64,000 bases of DNA. Origin: Desulfatitalea tepidiphila. GTDB lineage: Bacteria; Desulfobacterota; Desulfobacteria; Desulfobacterales; Desulfosarcinaceae. Shown piece by piece: positions 51,086-60,282 of this stretch (within the stretch, counting starts at the first letter, position 1; each line of letters opens with the position of its first letter). Below the pieces are notes generated by a model. The model did no database searches and was not told the DNA's origin. It saw only the letters and a list, made by a program, of their open reading frames with translations. The stretch spans positions 1-64,000 of the forward strand of contig NZ_BCAG01000006.1 in NCBI RefSeq assembly GCF_001293685.1, given 5' to 3'. Position numbers and translations under genes: made by a program.

Positions 51086-52110
51086 CGGCCGATGTTGTAA
51101 ACTTCTTCTTTTCTTTCTCCTTTTTTTCCATTCTTGGATGGATGCTGGAGGTCTCCTATCGTTCCGTGCGTGACAAGCGGTTCGTCAATCCCGGCCTCCT
51201 GAAGGGGCCGTATCTCATCCTTTACGGTGCCGGCGCAGTGATGCTTATGGCAGCGGTTTCATTGCTGCAGGAATCCAATTGGGGAACCAAGGCCTTCGCT
51301 TATTTCATAATCACAACCGGACTCGAATTCGGCTCCGGATTGGTTGCTCAATACTTTTTCCAGATCCGTCTGTGGGACTATTCGGACCAAAGATTTAATT
51401 ACAGGGGGCACATCTGTCTAAAATTCTCCCTGTACTGGATACTGCTGGCCTTCGCTTTTGAATATGCCGTTTTGCCCCCCTATCAAAGCATGCTCGTCCT
51501 GCTTTCACCGGTCTTCAAGTGGATAGTGGCCGGAGCAACGATCTCAATCATGTCGATGGATTTCCTGGCGGTTGCAGCCGGGCGTTTCCTCCGCCTGACG
51601 CCGGAAGAGAAAACTCTGATGGAGGCGGAATTCGTCAACACGGCAAGGCCGCTTCTCGATCTGCCGGAGGTTGCAAAACTGGCGCAGTATAACCATCACA
51701 GGGGGAAAACCCGATTGGATCATGTGGAGGAGGTGGCCTGCCTGAGCTTTCGCTGGGGAAAAAGACTTTCCCTTGACACCCGGGCGATTATCCGGGGTGC
51801 GTTGCTGCACGATCTTTTCTACTATGACTGGCTGCATGACGGACCCAGGCTGCACGGTTTCCGGCACCATACTATCGCTCTTGAGAACGCCCGCAGCATC
51901 ACCGGTCTTACCGAAAAAGAAGCGGATATTATTAAAAAACACATGTGGCCGCTTACTGTTATACCGCCGCGCCATATGGAATCGCTGGTGGTTTCTCTGG
52001 TGGATACCTTTTGCTCTGCAAGGGACTATCTGAGCATGAAGAAACAAGACAAACCCACAGAGGCGGCCTCCCGTTGCGTTCATCCGGAACCGGGAGATGA
52101 AAAAAGATGA
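51082..52110 (+). CDS. CmpB-like membrane domain fused to HD phosphohydrolase
   Basis: 342 aa. N-terminal about 165 residues hold several hydrophobic helices and the ABC_trans_CmpB-type LGWMLEVSYRSVRDKRFVNPGLLKGP motif. From about 195 on is an HD domain: TRLDHVEEVACLSFRW, then LLHDLFYYDW..HGFRHHTIALENA, with the His-Asp pair. The fusion suggests a membrane-anchored phosphohydrolase. In the operon it may regulate lipid or nucleotide signals (inference). Overlaps both neighbours by 4 bases. Confidence 0.8.
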   Translation: MTADVVNFFFSFSFFSILGWMLEVSYRSVRDKRFVNPGLLKGPYLILYGAGAVMLMAAVSLLQESNWGTKAFAYFIITTGLEFGSGLVAQYFFQIRLWDYSDQRFNYRGHICLKFSLYWILLAFAFEYAVLPPYQSMLVLLSPVFKWIVAGATISIMSMDFLAVAAGRFLRLTPEEKTLMEAEFVNTARPLLDLPEVAKLAQYNHHRGKTRLDHVEEVACLSFRWGKRLSLDTRAIIRGALLHDLFYYDWLHDGPRLHGFRHHTIALENARSITGLTEKEADIIKKHMWPLTVIPPRHMESLVVSLVDTFCSARDYLSMKKQDKPTEAASRCVHPEPGDEKR

Positions 52111-55100
52111 AGAACCATGCAGAAAGTCTCTATTTTGCCGGGATCGATATCGGTTCAACTACAGCCAAGGCGGTTATCCTGGATAAAGAGGGTGGCATGG
52201 TATTTTTCCGCTACTGTCGTCATCAGGGCAAAACAGTGGAAACAACACGGCGTATTTTCAATGACGCCCTTGAGAAACTTGGCGACGTGGAGCTTGATTT
52301 GGCGGTTACCGGATCGGCGGGGATGGGTGCGGCCGAATTCTTCGGCCTGCCGTTCGTGCAGGAAGTGGTGGCCTCCGCGCACGTCATCGAAAAGTTTTTC
52401 CCCGAAGCCAGGACATTTATCGAAATCGGCGGAGAAGACTCCAAAATAATATTCTTTGACGGCAGTGGCCGCCCCGATATCCGGATGAACGGAAGTTGCG
52501 CCGGCGGGACCGGTGCTTTTATCGATCAAATGGCGGTTCTCCTGGGTGTTGATGTAGCGGAACTGAACGTTCTGGCCGGAAAAGCCACGAATATTTATCC
52601 GATTGCGTCGCGGTGCGGCGTTTTCGCCAAAACCGACATCCAGGCCCTGCTGAGCCGCCATGTATCCAGGGAAGATGTGGCGGCTTCCATATTTCATTCG
52701 GTCGCCCTTCAGGTGATAACCGCCTTGTCCCGTGGACGGGAGATGGAAAGAAAAATACTGATCGGAGGCGGGCCGCTGACATTTTATCCAATCCTGCGGA
52801 AAGCCTTTGCAAATCTGCTCGGCATTGAGCATCCGGATGACCTGGTACTTCCGGATCATCCGGAACTGCTTCCCGCCATGGGAGCGGCCATGGTGCGCAA
52901 TGGCAAACCATGTCGGGGCCGGATCAGCAATTTTTTATCCATGTCCGAGAGAGGTGTCAGCCGTGCAACCAACAGCGGCACCAAAAGGCTGCCCCCCCTG
53001 TTTGCAAGCAATTACGAATTTGAAATATGGCAAAAAAGGCATGAGCGAAATTTGGTTCCCAGGATTGACCTGCCTGAGGCAAAAGGAAAAGATCTTTTTT
53101 TAGGTGTGGATTCGGGGTCAACCACCACCAAGATCGTCCTTGTCGATGAGAAAGGCAAACTGGTTCTGAGCTATTACGGCCCCAACAACGGCGATCCCAT
53201 CCAGGCGGTAAAAAAGGGACTGGCTGAATTCAGAAAAAAGTTTGTTTCTGCCGGCTTTGCCCCGCGGATCACCAGAACGGCGGCCACCGGCTATGGTGAA
53301 AGTCTCATAAGAACCGCCTTCGGGTTGGACGACGGCCTGGTTGAGACCATGGCGCATTACCGGGCGGCGCGGCGCTTTGAGCCGGATGTATCCTTTATTC
53401 TGGATATCGGCGGGCAGGACATGAAGGCGATCTATATTCATGACAACGCCGTGGCTGAAATTCAGATCAATGAGGCCTGCTCATCGGGATGTGGTTCCTT
53501 TATTGAGACGTTTGCCCGTTCGCTAGGGTATAGTGTCCAGGAATTCGCAGAGATTGCATGCGATAGCAAATCACCTTTTGATCTGGGAACCCGCTGCACC
53601 ATCTTCATGAACTCCAAAGTGAAGCAGGCCCTTCGGGAAGGGGCGACGGTCGGCGACATTTCGGCAGGTTTGGCGTATTCGGTTATCAAAAATGCTCTGT
53701 ACAAAGTGCTGAAGCTGAAGGACGTCGATGTCCTGGGGGACAAAATCGTAGTTCAGGGCGGAACATTTCGAAATCCAGCCGTATTACGCGCCTTGGAGGT
53801 GCTTCTGAACAAGGAGGTTATGAGACCGGATATTTCCGAGCTGATGGGAGCCTACGGTGCGGCCCTGACAGCCCTTGCCAATCATCGTGCGCATGTTGTG
53901 GCGGCCGTTGCTCCGCAGCAAGAAGCGCTGAAAGGTCCGGATCGGCCGGGACGGGAGACCGACGACCTGGTTTTTGAGAAATTGGTGATGGGAAGTGGTT
54001 TTTCAAAAAAGGAAATCCGCTGCCGGGGATGTGAAAACCAGTGCAGGGTTTTGAAGCTGACTTTCAGCAACGGAAACCATTTTTATACAGGGAACCGATG
54101 CGAGCGGCGCTTCAGCAACAATCCGGATGCTCAACGCAAAGGAAGGAACCTGATTGATGATCAGATAAGGCTCCTGTTTGAGCGAAACACGGAACCCGAA
54201 GGCGAACCGATTTTCACCTACGGTATCCCCCGCTGCCTGAACATGTATGAAAACTTTCCCTTTTGGTGCGCCTTTTTGACCACATGCGGCTTCAGGGTGG
54301 TTCTCTCGTCCGAGTCCAATTTCCAATTATATGAAAAGGGGTCTTCCACTGTCATGTCGGAAAACATCTGTTTCCCCGCCAAACTTGCCCATGGGCATAT
54401 TTTCGATCTTGCCGGGAAAGACATCGACAGGCTGTTCTATCCGACCGTCGTCTATGAGGAAGAAGAATACGCAGATGCCTTAAACAGTTATAATTGCCCG
54501 GTGGTTACCGGATATCCCGATCTATTGAAGAGTGCTGTCAATCCAGAGAAAAAATTCAAAATCCCCCTGGACAATCCATCTGTCAGCTTTAAGGATTTCG
54601 GTTTGCTGAAAGATCAGCTTTATCTGTTCTTCAGGCGGTTTGGAATCAATTACCGCACGATATCGGAAGGGGTTGAAAAGGGCGTCAAGGCGCAATCGAA
54701 TTACAAGACGGAACTCAGGTCCATGGCGAAAACGCTGCTGGTCAGGTCGGAGGCCGAGAGACGGACAACCGTTGTCCTCTGCGGCCGACCCTACCATGCA
54801 GACCCGCTTGTCAACCACGGTGTTCCGGATGTATTGACGGAACTCGGCGTGGACGTCGTCAGTGAAACCGCGCTTCCCCTGAATGCAGATACCGTCGCTC
54901 TGGAAGATGTCAATGTCCTGACCCAGTGGAGCTATGCCAACAGGCTGTACGCAGCGGCAAGGTGGGTAACAAACACGGCGAATGCCCAAATGGTTCAGTT
55001 GACCTCTTTCGGCTGTGGGCCGGATGCGATTTCGGCCGATGAGGTCAAAGAAATTCTGCGCCATGGCGGGAAGATTCATACCTTGATCAAAATGGATGAA

Positions 55101-56618
55101 ATCGTCAACGTGGGCGCCGTCAGGATCAGACTGCGCTCCATGCTGGAAGCGGTGAAGGAAAAGAACGGCAAAACGAGAGCCGTAGGGGGCGGCACAATGC
55201 AAACGGGCCGGGCGGTTGTGGGCAAGTCCGGAAAGAGAACCCTGATCGCCCCCTATTTTTCACCCTTCTATTCACCGCTGGTCCCGTCGGCTTTCAGGCC
55301 CTTCGGTCACCGGGTTGAAGTCCTTCCGCCCCAGGACAGGGAGTCGGTTGAATGGGGACTTAAAACCATCAACAACGATATGTGCTACCCCTCTGTCCTG
55401 GTAGCCGGCGACATTATCAAGGCATTTCAATCAGGCAGGTACGATCCTGAAAAAACCGCTGTCGTCATGACCCAAACCGGCGGTCAATGCCGGGCATCCT
55501 CTTACGTGTCGCTTATCAAAAAAGCACTGGCCGCCGCCGGCCTGGATGAGGTTCCGATAATCGCTATATCCAATGAGGAAATCAATGCACAACCGTGGTT
55601 TAAAATAGATAAAATGGGGCTGATAAAACGGATGGGCTTGGGAATTATTTTCGCCGATCCCCTGGCCAGGATGTATTTATCAACAATGGTCAGGGAAAAG
55701 GTGCCCGGGACATCCAAGAACCTGCATGAAAAATATCTCTTTGAAATGGAAACAGGTATCGAGAATGCAGATTATTATTATCTTCTCAATCTTCTGAAAA
55801 GGGCCGTGGCGGACTTCAACCGGGTTGAGATCAACGACAAGACTGTCCCAAGAGTCGGGATCGTTGGAGAAATCTTCGTTAAATATAACTTCTTCTCCAA
55901 CGGAAATATCATCGACTGGCTGTCCGGCCAGGGGGTGGAAGTGGTTCTTCCTCCTATACAGAATTTTTTCGCCCAGCGCTTTATCAATGAGACCTACGAC
56001 CAAAAGGCCTTTTTTAAACGTTCTTTGGCGGATCGTATCAAGTACAGGCTGCTGGAGATATACTCAAATTACCATGTCGGCCAAATCGAGCGGATTATGC
56101 AGGGATTTCGTTTTTACAGAAAGGCTCATGACTTAAGAAAACTGGCGGCGATAACCGGCGAGGTAGTCAGTTTGGCCAATCAGTTTGGCGAAGGATGGCT
56201 TCTTACGGCTGAAATGATCGCCATGCTCAATGAAGGAATCGACAACATCGTCTGTCTCCAGCCCTTCGGCTGCATTGCCAACCACATCACCGGGCGGGGC
56301 ATGGAAAACAAACTCAGGGAGATGTTTCCTCATCTGAACCTACTTTCACTGGACATGGATGCAGGGGCAAGCGAGGTCAACATGATGAACCGCCTCCATT
56401 TTATGGTGACAGCCGCACGGGAAGAGGTGGACCGCGAGGTGGGAACACAGCCGGCGCAGAAGACCGCTCGAAGATTTGCCATTCCCGATGCATGGCCGCG
56501 CGAACTGGATTCTTTCAACGCCTACACGTCTTTGGAGGTCGAAAAATGGAGGGCCTGGGCGTCCAACCTGGGACTGTGGGAGAAGACGCGGCAGATGAAG
56601 CGCTGGGTCGGCATGTAA
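52107..56618 (+). CDS. CoA-enzyme activase / 2-hydroxyacyl-CoA dehydratase-type multidomain protein
   Basis: 1,503 aa. Two ASKHA/BadF-type activase domains: residues about 8-270 with IDIGSTTAKAVIL and NGSCAGGTGAFID, and about 330-590 with GVDSGSTTTKIVLV and NEACSSGCGSFIE; the Cys residues in these loops hold the [4Fe-4S] cluster. Then a DUF2229 domain (from about 630, CRGCENQCRVLKL) and a HgdB-like C-terminal part (VMTQTGGQCRASSYVSLIKKAL near 1,120). This architecture is that of the large activase-type proteins in anaerobes whose true substrate is unknown. Last gene of the operon; no clear terminator follows. Confidence 0.87.
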   Translation: MKNHAESLYFAGIDIGSTTAKAVILDKEGGMVFFRYCRHQGKTVETTRRIFNDALEKLGDVELDLAVTGSAGMGAAEFFGLPFVQEVVASAHVIEKFFPEARTFIEIGGEDSKIIFFDGSGRPDIRMNGSCAGGTGAFIDQMAVLLGVDVAELNVLAGKATNIYPIASRCGVFAKTDIQALLSRHVSREDVAASIFHSVALQVITALSRGREMERKILIGGGPLTFYPILRKAFANLLGIEHPDDLVLPDHPELLPAMGAAMVRNGKPCRGRISNFLSMSERGVSRATNSGTKRLPPLFASNYEFEIWQKRHERNLVPRIDLPEAKGKDLFLGVDSGSTTTKIVLVDEKGKLVLSYYGPNNGDPIQAVKKGLAEFRKKFVSAGFAPRITRTAATGYGESLIRTAFGLDDGLVETMAHYRAARRFEPDVSFILDIGGQDMKAIYIHDNAVAEIQINEACSSGCGSFIETFARSLGYSVQEFAEIACDSKSPFDLGTRCTIFMNSKVKQALREGATVGDISAGLAYSVIKNALYKVLKLKDVDVLGDKIVVQGGTFRNPAVLRALEVLLNKEVMRPDISELMGAYGAALTALANHRAHVVAAVAPQQEALKGPDRPGRETDDLVFEKLVMGSGFSKKEIRCRGCENQCRVLKLTFSNGNHFYTGNRCERRFSNNPDAQRKGRNLIDDQIRLLFERNTEPEGEPIFTYGIPRCLNMYENFPFWCAFLTTCGFRVVLSSESNFQLYEKGSSTVMSENICFPAKLAHGHIFDLAGKDIDRLFYPTVVYEEEEYADALNSYNCPVVTGYPDLLKSAVNPEKKFKIPLDNPSVSFKDFGLLKDQLYLFFRRFGINYRTISEGVEKGVKAQSNYKTELRSMAKTLLVRSEAERRTTVVLCGRPYHADPLVNHGVPDVLTELGVDVVSETALPLNADTVALEDVNVLTQWSYANRLYAAARWVTNTANAQMVQLTSFGCGPDAISADEVKEILRHGGKIHTLIKMDEIVNVGAVRIRLRSMLEAVKEKNGKTRAVGGGTMQTGRAVVGKSGKRTLIAPYFSPFYSPLVPSAFRPFGHRVEVLPPQDRESVEWGLKTINNDMCYPSVLVAGDIIKAFQSGRYDPEKTAVVMTQTGGQCRASSYVSLIKKALAAAGLDEVPIIAISNEEINAQPWFKIDKMGLIKRMGLGIIFADPLARMYLSTMVREKVPGTSKNLHEKYLFEMETGIENADYYYLLNLLKRAVADFNRVEINDKTVPRVGIVGEIFVKYNFFSNGNIIDWLSGQGVEVVLPPIQNFFAQRFINETYDQKAFFKRSLADRIKYRLLEIYSNYHVGQIERIMQGFRFYRKAHDLRKLAAITGEVVSLANQFGEGWLLTAEMIAMLNEGIDNIVCLQPFGCIANHITGRGMENKLREMFPHLNLLSLDMDAGASEVNMMNRLHFMVTAAREEVDREVGTQPAQKTARRFAIPDAWPRELDSFNAYTSLEVEKWRAWASNLGLWEKTRQMKRWVGM

Positions 56619-56627
56619 CCTGCAGCA

Positions 56628-56790
56628 TTGCTGAATTTGACGGTCAGAAGGCAGAGGGCATAACCCTCCGCTCGTCAAACGAGAAGCAGGATGCCGTCGA
56701 TGCCGGGCGCAAGATCAGCCAGAATCAAGGCACCGAGTTCTACATCCACGGCAAGGATGGAAAGATCCAGAACGTGGAAAGCTCATCTTT
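56628..56790 (+). pseudogene. DUF2188-like gene fragment
   Basis: The + strand reads AVDAGRKISQNQGTEFYIHGKDGKIQN, the core of the small DUF2188 family, but without an own start codon and with its upstream part missing. It begins right after the activase stop. It is a remnant, not an expressed gene as far as can be seen. Confidence 0.6.
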
Positions 56791-56793
56791 TCC

Positions 56794-57066
56794 GAGATCA
56801 CCTGGCTTTGCTCCACACGAGCGGCGGAGCTCCAGTCCCATTGGCAGACGGAGTACCCGGAGATCGATATCGCTTCAGCGAAAATCTGGCTCTTCGAGAG
56901 GGATAGCTACAGCCCCGAGACCTACTTTGTACTGCCAGTGCATTGCTGGCTTGAGAATTACTATCGCCCCATGCAGGGCCGTTTTGATGCGTTCCTTGAG
57001 CGGCATGGCCACAGCGACCAGGCCAAGGCTGTCGTCTATGCCGAACGGAACGAAATTGCCCTTTAG
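56794..57066 (+). pseudogene. Fragment of a class I methyltransferase-like gene
   Basis: In another frame 90 codons read EITWLCSTRAAELQSHW and later VLPVHCWLENYYRPMQGRF..FLERHGHSDQAKAVVYAERNE and then a stop. This looks like the C-terminal part of a SAM-dependent methyltransferase family (my recall; not checked). There is no start codon and no N-terminal half. A further 37-codon open stretch (57070-57183) reads into the Fic upstream region; too weak to call. Confidence 0.5.
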
Positions 57067-57151
57067 CAAATGCGTTGCGACGTCGAACGCTCGTCTGAGG
57101 AAATCGAAGTGGCCGTTCAGGAAATCCGCTTGATTTTTCCTTACCGGCCCT

Positions 57152-57202
57152 TTATTTTAGGATGTTCGGTTAAAATAAAATAAAGACGAATCTTATTTTA
57201 GG
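57152..57202 (+). promoter_or_regulatory. Repeated TTATTTTA/TAAAATAA sites upstream of Fic gene
   Basis: TTATTTTAGG occurs at 57152-57161 and 57193-57202, and between them TAAAATAA occurs twice overlapping (57171-57183). Four identical half-sites in 50 bases, 16 bases before the Fic ATG, are probably the binding sites of an autorepressor, most simply the winged-helix end of the Fic protein itself. Confidence 0.6.
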
Positions 57203-57217
57203 TTCGAGGCAGGCAGG

Positions 57218-58387
57218 ATGAAGCGAGAACTCCAAGGCAGATACGTGACCATATCGACGGTGGGTGAGAAGGCCCAGGCCTTCGTGCCCGCGCCGCTGCC
57301 GCCACGTCCACCCATCGACTGGACGCCGGAGCTGCGCAGCAAGTTCGACCAGGCGTTGCTCGCGCTCGGGCGGCTGGATAGCGTTTCGACCCCGCTGCCG
57401 GACACCTCGCTGTTCCTCTACATGTATGTTCGCAAGGAAGCGGTGCTTTCTTCCATGATTGAGGGAACCCAGTCGTCGCTGTCCGACCTGCTGCTGTTCG
57501 AGCTGGATCAGGAACCCGGCGTGCCGCTGGATGACGTGCGGGAGGTCAGCAACTATGTTGCGGCCCTTGACCATGGTCTGCGCCTGCTGGAGGAGGGGCT
57601 GCCACTGTCGCTGCGGCTGTTCCGCGAGATTCATGGTGTGCTGCTGACCAAGGGGCGTGGCAGCAATCAGACCCCGGGGGAGTTTCGTCGCAGCCAGAAC
57701 TGGATCGGCGGCACCCGGCCGGGCAATGCGGCTTTCGTTCCGCCTCCGGCCGAAGAGGTACTGGAGTGCATGAGCAAGCTGGAGCTCTTCCTCCATGACC
57801 AGCCGGAGCCGACCCCGGTGCTGCTCAAGGCGGCGCTGGCCCATGTGCAGTTCGAGACGATCCACCCGTTTCTGGACGGTAACGGCCGTCTCGGTCGTCT
57901 GCTGATTGCGCTGCTTTTGTGCGAGCAGAAGGTGCTGCGGGAGCCGATGCTCTACCTCAGCCTCTATTTCAAAACACATCGCCAGTACTACTACGAGCTG
58001 CTCAACAACGTGCGTATGACAGGTGACTGGGAAGCCTGGCTCGACTTCTTCTCCGAGGCGGTGATCGTCACCGCCACCCAGGCGGTGGAAACGGCGCAGC
58101 AACTTCTCGACCTTTCGAACCAGGACCGCGACAAGATCAGCGGTCTCGGCCGGGCGGCTGCATCCACGCTGCAGATTCACCGGGCGCTGATGGAGCATCC
58201 CATCGCCACCTCAGGCTCGCTGGTGGAGAAAACCGGCATCACCCCAACGACCGTCAACAAGGCGCTCGGTCATCTGGAGCAGCTCGGCATCGTCAAGGAG
58301 TTGACCGCCCAGAAACGCAACCGCCTGTTCAGCTATGCGGGCTATATCGAGATCATGAGTCGCGGCACGGAACTGCCGGGCAGGTAG
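57218..58387 (+). CDS. Fic-family protein with N-terminal inhibitory helix and C-terminal winged helix
   Basis: 389 aa. The Fic motif HPFLDGNGRLGR (about residues 212-223) is intact and predicts AMP transfer from ATP to a target. The SSMIEG motif near residue 79 is the S/TxxxE-type inhibitory helix in the N-terminal part, so activity is probably autoinhibited. The C-terminal about 80 residues form a winged helix (TSGSLVEKTGITPTTVNKALGHLEQLGIVKE). ATG at 57218 follows an AGG-rich ribosome site. Likely self-regulated through the upstream half-sites. Confidence 0.88.
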   Translation: MKRELQGRYVTISTVGEKAQAFVPAPLPPRPPIDWTPELRSKFDQALLALGRLDSVSTPLPDTSLFLYMYVRKEAVLSSMIEGTQSSLSDLLLFELDQEPGVPLDDVREVSNYVAALDHGLRLLEEGLPLSLRLFREIHGVLLTKGRGSNQTPGEFRRSQNWIGGTRPGNAAFVPPPAEEVLECMSKLELFLHDQPEPTPVLLKAALAHVQFETIHPFLDGNGRLGRLLIALLLCEQKVLREPMLYLSLYFKTHRQYYYELLNNVRMTGDWEAWLDFFSEAVIVTATQAVETAQQLLDLSNQDRDKISGLGRAAASTLQIHRALMEHPIATSGSLVEKTGITPTTVNKALGHLEQLGIVKELTAQKRNRLFSYAGYIEIMSRGTELPGR

Positions 58388-58397
58388 GTCAATTCGA

Positions 58398-58416
58398 TTC
58401 GGTTATGGGAACCGAA
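58398..58416 (+). repeat. Inverted repeat just after the Fic gene
   Basis: TTCGGTT-ATGGG-AACCGAA, a perfect 7-bp stem 10 bases after the stop. No T-run follows, so it is only a weak terminator candidate. From 58417 to 58713 no gene is seen. Confidence 0.4.
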
Positions 58417-58713
58417 CCGGCGTCCGAAAACCGGATTCGAAGTTGTTGCGGCTCGACGCCAGGTATCCGTTTTTACTGCAAACCCGTCACCCTCGTCCGG
58501 TGCCGGGAAATCAGGGTAGAAAATCGTTTCTCTGGTCTGGTTGGCGGAAAATGGTTGTGTGAGATGACTTCGGCGCATATTATCAAGGCGTTACGAGGAG
58601 CGCGGGCTTTGAGACTGTTTTGCGGTAGGTCGGCGTTCCCTCCACCATTTTTGCGTCCAAGAAACCTTAAATTACAGATAGTTATATAGCTGGTTCAAAT
58701 TGACCTACCCCAA

Positions 58714-58732
58714 TGGGATCACTTTGGGATCA
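58714..58732. repeat. Short direct repeat at the integrase 3' end
   Basis: TGGGATCA occurs twice (58714-58721 and 58725-58732), one copy overlapping the integrase stop. It is close to where arm-type or attachment sites of tyrosine integrases can lie, but no matching partner was found in the window. Confidence 0.3.
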
Positions 58733-59539
58733 GTTTTGAACGCCGACCACCTTCTGGACCCCATCGAAGGGTTCAATTTTTTGCGTCTCAGGAGCGTCTC
58801 CTGATGCGTACACATTTGCCATGAAAGCCGCCCCATCGTCACGCTGGTAGTTTTTGATGTAACTATAATAACGCTCATGGATCATCTTCAGATTGGAGTG
58901 ACCCATCATCCTGGCCACCCAGCCCGGCTGTTCCCCCGCATCGAGCATCAGCGTGGCGAAAGTGTGCCGCGTCTGGTACAAGGGACGCTCGGCAAGACCA
59001 CATTTCTTAAGCGCGGGCTTCCAGGTGTGGATGTTCACCGAGTGGTGGAACAAGGTGCGGCCGTAATAGTTCAAAAATACATAATCGGTTTTACCCATCG
59101 TCACCTTGCGTTGGTTACGAAAGGCTTCGATGACCGGCGGCAGCATCTTGATGTCCCTGACCGAACTCGGTGTCTTGGGCCGGCCCTCTTCGCCGTCTAC
59201 CAATGTTTCCCGTACCCTAACCACACCCAGCTTAAAATCCACGTTGCGCCATTTCAAAGCGGCCATCTCACCGAAACGCATTCCCGTGAAAAACGCGATC
59301 GTGAAAAAGTCCCGATACCGGGGCGTCACCGTGTCCAAAAAGAGCCTCACCTCTTCCATCGACAGGGGCATGATCTCCGGCTTCTGGGTCTTTAAATTGC
59401 TGATCAGCGACATGGGATCCTTTTCGATGTACCCGGCTTTTAAGGCCATTTTGAACACCGATCTACTGCCAGGTAGTTTTATCCTCACCGGCAGATCCTT
59501 ATAGAACACGCTTTCGCTTAAGACCAGCGTGACGGCCAT
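58730..59539 (-). pseudogene. Truncated tyrosine recombinase (integrase)
   Basis: 269 codons on the minus strand. The catalytic domain is complete by eye: FFTGMRFGEMAALKW (first Arg), YQTRHTFATLMLDAGE (His-x-x-Arg type), GHSNLKMIHERYYSYI (His and nucleophilic Tyr). The N-terminal SAM-like core-binding domain is missing: only its last helix (SVFKMALKAGYIEKDPM) remains, and upstream sequence does not continue it. So it is a 5'-truncated remnant, probably inactive. It lies in host DNA, 15 kb away from the large prophage, so it belongs to a different lost element. Confidence 0.75.
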
Positions 59540-60282
59540 GCAACTGCTTCGGGACAGGCAGGTTAAATCCTATGGAGAAAAAAGATGGGCCATGGTCACC
59601 AAAATCAACGAGGAGATGGAAAAGCTGGCCAAATTTAGGATTTCAGTTGAAGATAGTAAAACCCGGGACGGCGTTCACAGCTATCAAAGCCAGCTGGCCA
59701 TCATCACTCCGGTGAAAAGAGATTATAACGGTCACAGCACCCTTCCGCGCAAGAGGGTGATGCAAGAGAACCTCTATTATATTCCAGTCAAGAGTGCTGA
59801 GCTACTGCTTCAACACCTTGATGGGCTTGTCCCGCAGGTTCAAGAACACGCGTGATCTGGTGGCGATGATGGTCGATGAGGTGGGCTACCCTGCCCTCTT
59901 CATCGACCGTTCATTTCTATTGAAAAAGATGATGCACAATTTTCAAAAACAAGGGCCAAAAAGCAATACCGTTATATGGCCCGAATCAAGATCGTTCAAT
60001 ATTCAGCTTCTCAGGCGGTCATAAAACAGGATAACTCCTCGCCGGCGGGCTGTGTCTGATTATATCGGCTACGTATCAAAGGAAGGTATATCGGCTTCAA
60101 CCCATAAAAGGGGTATTTCGTTATCAGCGGGAAATATAAAATGCATTGATGACCTATTGAGTGTCGCCACTGCAAACCGCTCTCGCCTGCTGGGCTCTCC
60201 GCACCACCATCCTGCAGATGATCATTGGCAAAATGGAAATTGGCCCACATGGAGGCCCGGCTGAGGTGAATGGTACTGAAGT
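59540..60282 (+). other. Gene-poor remnant zone
   Basis: No gene I can support in 743 bases. An open frame at 59529-59855 (+) overlaps the integrase end, and another at 59794-60024 follows with a DLVAMMVDEVGYPALFIDR segment; neither has a good ribosome site or recognised family. They may be scraps of an inserted element that broke the integrase gene. Confidence 0.5.

Noticed and set aside
58405-58689. Open frame of 94 codons after the Fic gene
   Set aside because: No ribosome site, Cys/Arg-rich improbable composition and no recognisable domain.
58730-59539. Integrase as the integrase of the 43-kb prophage
   Set aside because: It is separated from the prophage by an intact 13-kb host operon and is truncated. 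It more likely belongs to another element.
59529-59855. Possible small gene overlapping the integrase start
   Set aside because: No ribosome site and no known family; it reads partly antisense to the integrase gene. Kept only as part of the remnant zone.
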